Shown here one piece after another: positions 57,145-64,000 of a DNA stretch of 64,000 bases (its first letter is position 1; every line of letters begins with the position of its first letter). Below the pieces are notes generated by a model. That model had not been told where the DNA came from and searched no databases. It worked only from the letters and a program-made list of their open reading frames with translations. A program made the position numbers and the translations under genes. The stretch spans positions 310,001 through 374,000 of the forward strand of contig BLAL01000313.1 of assembly GCA_015698045.1 (NCBI GenBank), read 5' to 3'. The stretch comes from Rhizophagus clarus (lineage: Eukaryota; Glomeromycota; Glomeromycetes; Glomerales; Glomeraceae).

Positions 57145-57192
57145 AGTAGCTGGTACCATATGATATAATTATATCATATGGTACCAGCTACT
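57145..57192. repeat. Perfect 48-bp terminal palindrome, right end
   Basis: Identical to 13645-13692. Being palindromic, it reads the same on both strands. It abuts the GTACT target duplication at 57193-57197. Confidence 0.95.
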
Positions 57193-57475
57193 GTACTAAT
57201 TAAAATTGCAGAGCAGGCAAAAATACTATATATCTATGATATAAAAATTTTGGGTTAAGGAATAATGATAATCATCTATCCATTGATCATCTTTTGTGGC
57301 AAATTTTACGAAAATACATTTATGGACAATTTCTGGACAATTTCCTAATATCCCGAAAATGCAGTGTTTTCGGAACAGTTTCCGGATACACAGTGTCCAG
57401 AATTTCTGGACAATATTTTAGATAATTTTTCTGGACATTTTCCAGACATTATCCGGACACTTATTTTTTATAGGG
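57193..57475. mobile_element. Right half of the split MITE
   Basis: Begins with the duplicated GTACT and continues as in 2741-3028, ending TTATTTTTTATAGGG. The flanking triplets ACC (13271-13273) and ACT (57476-57478) would be a 3-bp duplication with one transition. Confidence 0.9.
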
Positions 57476-58691
57476 ACTGTCAAAGCATTGGATTTTTTCC
57501 TGATTTACTCTACAAAATATAAGGAATAGGCGACAGATAAAATCAGCAGAATCTGATAACAGATGCGCAGTATACTATGGATATCAAAAACAGAGAATAA
57601 CATGTTTGAATGTGGAAGAAAAATAGACAAATGAGGAATTGACAAAATGTATTGAAACAACAGGTCTTTAATTATCATGTGACACTCTGCACAAGAGTTT
57701 AGAGTACATGTGAACCTGGCGTAGTTCAATTTCTAAACAGGAATGAAGGAATTTAGGTGTGATAACAGATATCAATTGCAGAGAAATATTTATAATGAAT
57801 GACGTAACCATTCATGGTAACAATCAATTGACAATAATGAATATGATCTAAGGAGGCAGAACGAGTGAACCGAACATTCAAGTGTCTTTTCTTTTTTTTC
57901 AAAATGTTTCAAAAAAAAGAATATTCTTATTGGTAATTAGAATGATGATGAAATTCTTGATTTCAATAATTTTTTTATGTTCTCGCGAATTATGATTGCA
58001 CCAAATAGAAGAATTGTCATTCTACACGTATCCTTGTTGTATTAGAAGACATGTAATCTCATTTAGTATATAAATAGCTTTAATTAACAAAATGCGCATA
58101 AGACAGATTTGATGACTTTAAAGAAACCATAAAGTTAACGTAGTATTATTTTACTCTAAGCTGTTTGATCATTATATAATAGTTTGGAGAATACATGATA
58201 GAATAGAAAAAGGTATAATAATGTAACAATGGTTTGAATAACGTTTCAGACGATAAAGAATGATTCAGATACGACATACCAATCGTGATGTTAGTAAATA
58301 ACTATTATCCTGTCTTTGTTGACTTATTGCGGAACACATTACTGGAATTTTGAGACATGTTGTGATTAAACACAATGTCATATGATTTTCTGCTTTGTTG
58401 ACAAAAATACATAATGGATGGCTGTGTGGAATCATCTTATAATCTACATGAGATTAATGCGATAACTATTTGGTAGAAACTCTAATACGATAGAACTCTA
58501 AATTAATAAAACTCATAGCTTACAAGTAGGCATGATTTTATTGCCTAAAATCTTATTTCTACAATTTTCGTTATTTATTGGAGCTCATAACATGACAAAC
58601 CAATCGCATTTTGTTTTTGCAGGATATTGTTTTATTTCCTATTGTTAGTTTTCGGGGAGAGATAAATTTCTTCAAATTTTGTCTATATTCT
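57476..58691. other. AT-rich host DNA without recognisable gene
   Basis: Only short, motif-free open frames. Nothing else is supported. Confidence 0.5.
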
Positions 58692-59229
58692 CACTAGTTG
58701 AAAAAGGACAATTCAGCCTAAATTTGACCAGGTCGAATATAGGTTGAATGACAATCTAACCTATATCAAATTGAGGCCAATTTTTTTGGTGCATTTAGGG
58801 TGCCAATCATCTCAAATTCAGAAAGAAAAATTCAACCTATATTAGGACATTTACATATTTATTCGACCTAAAAAAAAACTATATTCGACTACTATATATA
58901 ATCCAAATATTATTGATAAATAGGTCAAACTAGAGATTTTTTAAGGCCGAATAATAGTAGTTTTATTAACATTTATTTATAGCTACATTTTATTAATAGT
59001 TACATATTATACATATAAAATTCTATCTAATATCTATCTATATATTATCATTCTCATCCATCCATCCGTCCGCCATCCATCTACAATCATTATCTATTAA
59101 GACCCATATGGCAAAAAAATGTGTTTATAGTTCAATGTTAACATTTTTTAGGTAAAAACTGAAAGCTGTTGATGGTGGCCTAAGGTATACCTACATAGAG
59201 CTTTATGGTCACTTTTTTTGAGACTATTT

Positions 59230-60570
59230 TCCTATGAAACTTTATCTGGTTTCAGTGGAGCCAATTTTCCTATAAAAAGAAAAAAAAATGAATATTAGTA
59301 TAATATTCGTTGAAATAATACGAAAAAAATTAAAAAACATTTTTACCTGCAGATATTCCATCAGAGACTTGAGAAATTATCTAAAAAAAAAATGATCAAT
59401 GAGTAATGATCGTTAAAATAAAAGTGAAAAAAAATCACTTTTTTACTTACTAAAATCCAAGTCTAAACTTTCTAGATAATCACCACTGAATCGCCTAAAA
59501 AAAAGAAATAAAATAAAATGAACTGTTAGCAATAGTTCGTTAAAATAAAAGTGAAAAGAAAAATTTGTTTTTTTTCATTTACCAATATCCAATCAATCCT
59601 AAGAGAAACTTGAAAACCGTCTAAAAAAAAGAAAAAAAAGCGAATGTTAGCAATGTTCGTTAAATTACAAAAAAAAAATTATTTTTTTTTTACTTTGCCG
59701 AATACTGCATCCAAATGTTCGAGAAACTGGTCATCTAAAAAAGAATAATAACGAAATGTTAATAATCATTGCGAAAAGAAACAAAAAAAGGACATTTGTC
59801 TACCGGATTGCTTACTGAATTTCTACTGTCCAATTCCTCACTGAGATCCTATGTGTTCTCTATTTATACGCTAAGAATCTGAAGAGCTAATTGCTTAAAA
59901 AAAAGAAAAAAAAAAAGAATTTAAATATAGTTCCATTAAAGAAGGAACTAAAAAAATTAATTAAGAAAGACAAGAATCTCACCAAAATTCCAAATCTAGA
60001 GGTCAGTTTCCTATAGAAAGAAAGACAAACCGTAAGTTTCGTTAGAAAAAAAAAAAGAAACTGATTAAAAAAAAATAAACTTAACCGTCAAAATTCCATG
60101 TAAGATTTGGTTTCCTAAAAAAAAGAAAAACAAAATGTAAGTTTCGTTAAGGAGTAATTAAAAGAAGCTTTTCGTGTCCAAAGGTCAGTCGCCTAAAAAA
60201 GAAAGAAAACTGAATGTTAAGCGACGTTTCATTAAATCGAATAATACAAAAACCACTTCTCCTTCCCCTCTCACCGAAATGCTCCAAAGAGTCAAAGAGC
60301 CGCAAAAAAAGAAATGACTCAACAAGTTACAGACATTCAGATATCCCGAAGAGCCAACCAGTTGTCTACAAAAAAAACAAAATATTAACAAAGTTCGTTA
60401 AAAAATTAAAGAAAAATAAGTTCCCTCACCGAGTTCCAAGGAAGAGATCTGAGAGAATGCCTAAAAAAAAGAAAGAAAACGAACTGTTAAAAACCGTTTG
60501 TTAAATAAAAGTAATTGGGAGAAAAAAACAAAAACTTACTTGAAGTTTCGTGTCTAAGAAGATCAAAATA
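59230..60570 (-). repeat. Tandem ~120-bp units that look like microexons separated by near-identical introns
   Basis: About ten degenerate units lie inside the CACTA element. On the minus strand each has an acceptor-like TTTTTTTAG, a 28-45 nt exon-like block (for example 59380-59347, 59493-59451, 59620-59583, 59734-59693) and a donor-like GTAAGT, GTAAAT or GTGAG. The intervening stretches conserve TTTAACGAACATTGCTAACATTC-like words. Blocks share CAAGT(C/T)TCT and GGAAT. Block lengths are not multiples of three, and I could not establish a continuous reading frame. Confidence 0.6.
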
Positions 60571-60611
60571 ACTACGTAAAAATCAGACATTTTGTAAAGG
60601 TTTTTTTTTAA

Positions 60612-60800
60612 CAGAAGGTCGAGAGAAGTAGGAAAAAAGAAAGAGAGGAAAAGGAAAAGGGAAAGGAAAAGATAAAGGGAAGGGAAAAGACGAAAGAAAG
60701 GGGAAAGATAAAGGACAGGGAAGGACAAAAGGATGTGAAAAACGAAAGAGAGGGGAGGGTAAGGAAAAAGGGAATGGCAAAGGAAAAAAGAAAAGAGTTT
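60612..60800. repeat. Purine-rich GGAAAAG/GGGAAAGA tract
   Basis: The plus strand is almost pure A/G with irregular GGAAAAGGGAAAGG units. Apparent minus-strand Phe/Pro/Ser-rich frames are composition artefacts. Within the CACTA element, next to its right subterminal repeats. Confidence 0.7.
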
Positions 60801-61028
60801 CGTTAAAAGTTTAAAAAAAGCATAAAGATCTTTTTTTTAAACTTTGATTACGTGACACATGATGCAAATTCATACGACACACAATTAATATTAGATTCAA
60901 CTATGATTTAACAAAGGTCGAATATATGTATAATCATTGATCATTACTAATTGTGGTCGAATAATTTTAATTTTGGTTGAATATAGGCCAAATTTCATTA
61001 AGGCCGAATATTCCATTTTCGACTAGTG

Positions 61029-64000
61029 TCTTGTATATTACTCTTATGAAAAGGCTGGAACATATTGCAAATACAAGAAAATTTAACTAAAAGACAATAA
61101 AATTTGTTCGTATCAACTAGCAAATGATTTCAAGAAATTTCTATTTAACAAAACATGCACAATTACTCACATTAAACAAAAAGGGATGTTTTAAATTTGT
61201 TAAATTTTTTATTATCAGGAATTGCTTTCTGTTTATACAATATGCGAGAAAGTGATCAATAAATCAACCTATTTTTGCGTTTTATTTAACGAATAAAAAA
61301 AAAGTAACACAAGTTGAAATTGAGATTTTGAGAGAATTCTACTGGATGATGGAAACTAATTAATCGTCAGTCGTCCTTCAGTATATCTAGCAATTAATAC
61401 TGTAAATAATAATACTTGTAGTTGTAATAATGGAATTTTTATTCGGTGAAAGAAACAACGCAAAGCAATATTATAATATTTTCACTACATGTTGTGTACG
61501 AGATCCAATACATTGACCATCCTGTTTCCATTCGCTATAAATTTTCCTACCCACTTCCGTACAGCTAATTCATTATCCGGAATAAGGTTGGAATCACCAC
61601 GATGAAACTTTCCTACTGTGGTTTCACAGTTTCACAGATAGAATGGTTTGTTGACTTTATTTCATCACTGATAACTTTAAAAGTGAAATCATTAGTCTCG
61701 GCTATTACTTTGAATAACCTTTGAAGTAATCCGATATCGTTTAATTTGGAATGAGCTTAGAATAAAAAAAAAAAAAAAAGAAAGAAAAAATTATTAATCA
61801 TACCATGATTTACTTTTGCAAAACCATAAACTACCAATACTTGTGATATTATACCCAGATTATCTGCTATGAACAACCTTTTACTGAGGTTTCTATACTC
61901 CTAACATCAGTATCAATTTATAAAAAATCATTTGTAAGAAAAAATTTTGAATACGTTAGGAGAGGTTACACTTAACAAAATAGCAGAAAATTTAAAAATT
62001 CTCTTTTAACTCCTCGCATAAGTTCAAAGTTGCACAAAATCACAAGGCATATAAGTGCGAATGTTTGACACATAGTTATAAATATGTCTCGTTTGAAAAA
62101 CTGTTTTCAAGAAAAAGTAATTACATTACAACTAAGAATTAATTTTTGGTCAAATATTGTATACAGAGAATTCTCCAGACGAGAAAATGTTATCTCTGTA
62201 TCAAACAGTTTATGAGACACCGTTAAATTAACGTCATTTGAAGTTGTATAAATTACTTTTCCTTCGTTACCTATCATTATTATATCTGTGTATTAGATGT
62301 AGCATTATATATTACGATTTCTTTGCCTTCTGAACTTTTGAGTTTTTTTAATTAAATCCTCGATCAGCAAAACCGTTCCAGCAGAAAACTTGAATGGAGT
62401 GTCTTCGAGTTTCTGTTTAGTTAATAATATGAAGGCTTTACTATTAATTATTTGTTGTTTGAGAATTAATTACTATCTGCTATTTTTCCTTAAATACAGA
62501 GAAATTTACTATGTTTACATACCATGTCATTAGATCAAAAAGGCCATGATGGACTGTGTATCTTACAAGTTATATATTTTCCAGTAAGACTATTCTTAAT
62601 AAGATAGTCATTTAGATTCTAAGTGGAGTATCTGGCTAATATTAAAGCAAAAATTGTTAAGATATGAAGACAATTTGGAGATGATATTCATTAATATTTG
62701 TTTAAAATTTATAAACTGACCTTACTAAATGCATCATTTAATATGTTAGCTCTCAGTATATTCTTCCCTTAACCATTTTTGCATTTAAATTAGAATCATA
62801 ATAATTTTAAAATCTTTAATAATAGTTAAATCTATTTAATCAATAAAATAATACATATAGTCAATGTTGTGGATATTGAATTATTCCATATTATAATTTA
62901 AGATTTCTTTATCTACATGCATATCATGTTAGTAAATTTATAACAAAAATTGAAAATTCAAATTCATTAAATTATCCATATTCATAAATTCTAATAATAT
63001 TTTTTGAATAATTTTAAACTTTTCAAAATTTACATCCCATTTTGTTCGTATTGACATGTAAACGTCTTATGAATTCATTTGCCCTTTCAGAATTTATACT
63101 ATTTTTTTTTTTATTATTTGTGTTTTGTTATTATATTTGTCATCTTAACAGATGCATCTGGACTATTATTATTTCTAATAAAATATTCATAATTTCTTTA
63201 ACAATAATTAAATTTTGGTTGGAAAAAACTGACTAAGTCTAATGCAATTATGGTAATATGTTAGCCTTATTGAGCAATTTGTATAACACAAAATTGCAGA
63301 TCATTGCCTTCTAATATACAGAAAAGGAAGGATTTTCACAAACCATTTTTATAATAATTATCAAATTATCAAATTAACAATTAATAATTAATAATTATCA
63401 ATTATTAAATTAACAATTGTTAATAATAATTATCAAATTAACTATTAACTAATATCTGTTATCTGTTATTTAATATCTAATGTCTATTTAATTGTTCCCC
63501 TTCAGTTTTTTATCAGGACAGAGGTTCTTTAAATATGTTTTTTATTGAGGGAAAAAAAAGGGATTTTTTTTATGGCAAAAAAAAAATAAAAATTCGGTAA
63601 TTTCCATGATCAACGTTATACATTTTATACGGATTAAAAAAAAATTTGTCAGCTAATCAGATGATCAGCACTACGCAATAAAATTTTTTTTGTTTTCAAT
63701 CAGATGATCAGCATTACACCAATTTTTTTCTAAAAAAGTATTAGTTAATTTGATAAAAAATCGATAAAATCTGGCAGTCATTAAACATTGGTAAAAAAAA
63801 ATTACGTGATTATTTTTTTTATATATTTAGCCTTTAGTTTTTTAACCTAAAATAATTAAGTATTAGTCAACAATTAATTTTGCCAAATTTTTTGTTCCTA
63901 ATCTAAAAAAGTGTTAGATAATTGATATATAGTGGAAAAAATTACAACAACTAATTGTTTTTTGAAAAAATATTGTTGATTAGCTATTAGTACTGCATAA
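61029..64000. other. AT-rich right flank, no gene recognised
   Basis: Low-complexity, with A/T homopolymers and an AATTAATAATTA-type microsatellite near 63355-63440. No coding region can be supported apart from the kinase-exon relic at about 62975-63045. Confidence 0.5.
62975..63045 (-). pseudogene. Relic of a kinase N-lobe exon
   Basis: TTCATAAATTCTAATAAT, then TTTTTTGAATAATTTTAAAC and TTTTCAAAATTTACA, align with the 3' part of the kinase N-lobe exons at 10680-10735 and 8795-8850, which in the same orientation code for LK.LNN.KN...EF.NE. Only about 60 bp are recognisable, with no open frame. It suggests that kinase-module duplications once extended to this side. Confidence 0.45.

Larger units (their letters stand above)
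13645..57192. mobile_element. 43.5-kb virus-like giant transposon (Maverick/Polinton-like architecture)
   Basis: Boundaries are set by comparison with the empty site in the 2379-3028 MITE. The element begins AGTAGCTGGTACC and ends GGTACCAGCTACT, with GTACT duplicated on both sides (13640-13644 and 57193-57197). The ends are AG...CT and the duplication is 5 bp, as described for Maverick/Polinton elements. It encodes replication (primase-helicase, PolB), packaging (A32-like ATPase) and integration (rve integrase, tyrosine recombinase) functions, a Gag-protease gene, and eukaryotic-type cargo. PolB has the YGDTDS and KKKY motifs of replicative polymerases and, with the primase-helicase and A32-like ATPase, suggests kinship with nucleocytoplasmic large DNA viruses rather than protein-primed Polintons. 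No major capsid gene was recognised. Many genes carry stops or frameshifts, so the copy is probably inactive. Confidence 0.88.
54246..57192. repeat. Right terminal inverted repeat, about 2.95 kb
   Basis: Reverse complement of 13645-16586 with a low level of mostly transitional differences. It contains the zinc protein, the TGTCAC motif cluster, the secreted-protein gene, the subterminal array and the terminal palindrome. It begins inside codon 17 or so of the DNA polymerase gene. Confidence 0.92.
58692..61028. mobile_element. CACTA-type (EnSpm) element, 2,337 bp, non-autonomous
   Basis: The ends are CACTAGTTGAAAAAGGA on the left and, on the minus strand at the right, CACTAGTCGAAAATGGA. TCT is duplicated at 58689-58691 and 61029-61031. 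Subterminal zones (58725-58960 and 60915-61015) carry many copies of GGTCGAATAT/ATATTCGACC in both orientations. CACTA ends, a 3-bp duplication and subterminal repeats together identify the superfamily. No transposase was found; the interior holds the repeat array described separately. Confidence 0.88.

Noticed and set aside
13645..57192. Classification as a fungal Starship element
   Set aside because: Starships have a DUF3435 tyrosine recombinase at one end and lack long TIRs with replication and packaging genes. Here the recombinase is internal and the ends are long inverted repeats with a 5-bp duplication.
60501..60780. Pro/Phe/Leu/Ser-rich minus-strand open frames
   Set aside because: They come from a purine-rich low-complexity tract inside the CACTA element.

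Overview
The window reads as nuclear DNA of an arbuscular-mycorrhizal fungus (Rhizophagus-like, Glomeromycotina). This is inferred from AT-rich flanks, short GT-AG introns of about 60-90 nt, lineage-expanded tyrosine-kinase-like kinase genes with the FQQNF..WTSGN..ID.FI module, and Crinkler (CRN) genes. Two compartments differ visibly in composition: host flanks (1-13273 and 57476-64000) that are very AT-rich and gene-poor, and an insertion (13645-57192) that is richer in G+C and densely coding.

Left flank: two related kinase genes sit tail to tail, 2000-5041 (+) and 7619-11534 (-). Both are built by exon duplication: N-lobe exons are repeated (two copies on the plus strand, six on the minus strand) before a single catalytic C-lobe exon, followed by tiny tail exons. 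A 650-bp MITE interrupts exon 1 of the first gene, and an 858-bp element lies between the genes.

Centre: a 43,548-bp virus-like giant transposon (13645-57192), flanked by a 5-bp GTACT duplication, is inserted in a second copy of the same MITE. It has about 2.94-kb terminal inverted repeats (TIRs), and each extreme end is a perfect 48-bp palindrome. The inner ends of the TIRs supply the promoter and first codons of two inward-facing replication genes, a primase-helicase (left) and a replicative family B DNA polymerase (right). Between them are a tyrosine recombinase, an A32-like packaging ATPase, an rve integrase fused to a zinc-ribbon/PD-(D/E)XK nuclease, and a retrotransposon-like Gag-aspartic protease gene. 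No double-jelly-roll capsid gene was recognised. The middle third carries eukaryotic effector-like cargo: F-box and F-box/LRR proteins, two Crinkler-like proteins, a CRN-type NTPase-nuclease, a RING finger protein, coiled-coil/nuclease proteins and small membrane or secreted proteins. Several cargo genes share a TGTGCGACA upstream motif.

Most core genes are broken by frameshifts and in-frame stops. Every stop is reachable by one C-to-T or G-to-A change, and a hAT-like MITE has split the ATPase gene. The copy therefore looks dead, although the integration scar and architecture are preserved.

Right flank: the second half of the split MITE, then a 2,337-bp CACTA-type element (58692-61028) holding a tandem array of microexon-like units, then noncoding AT-rich DNA with one kinase-exon relic.
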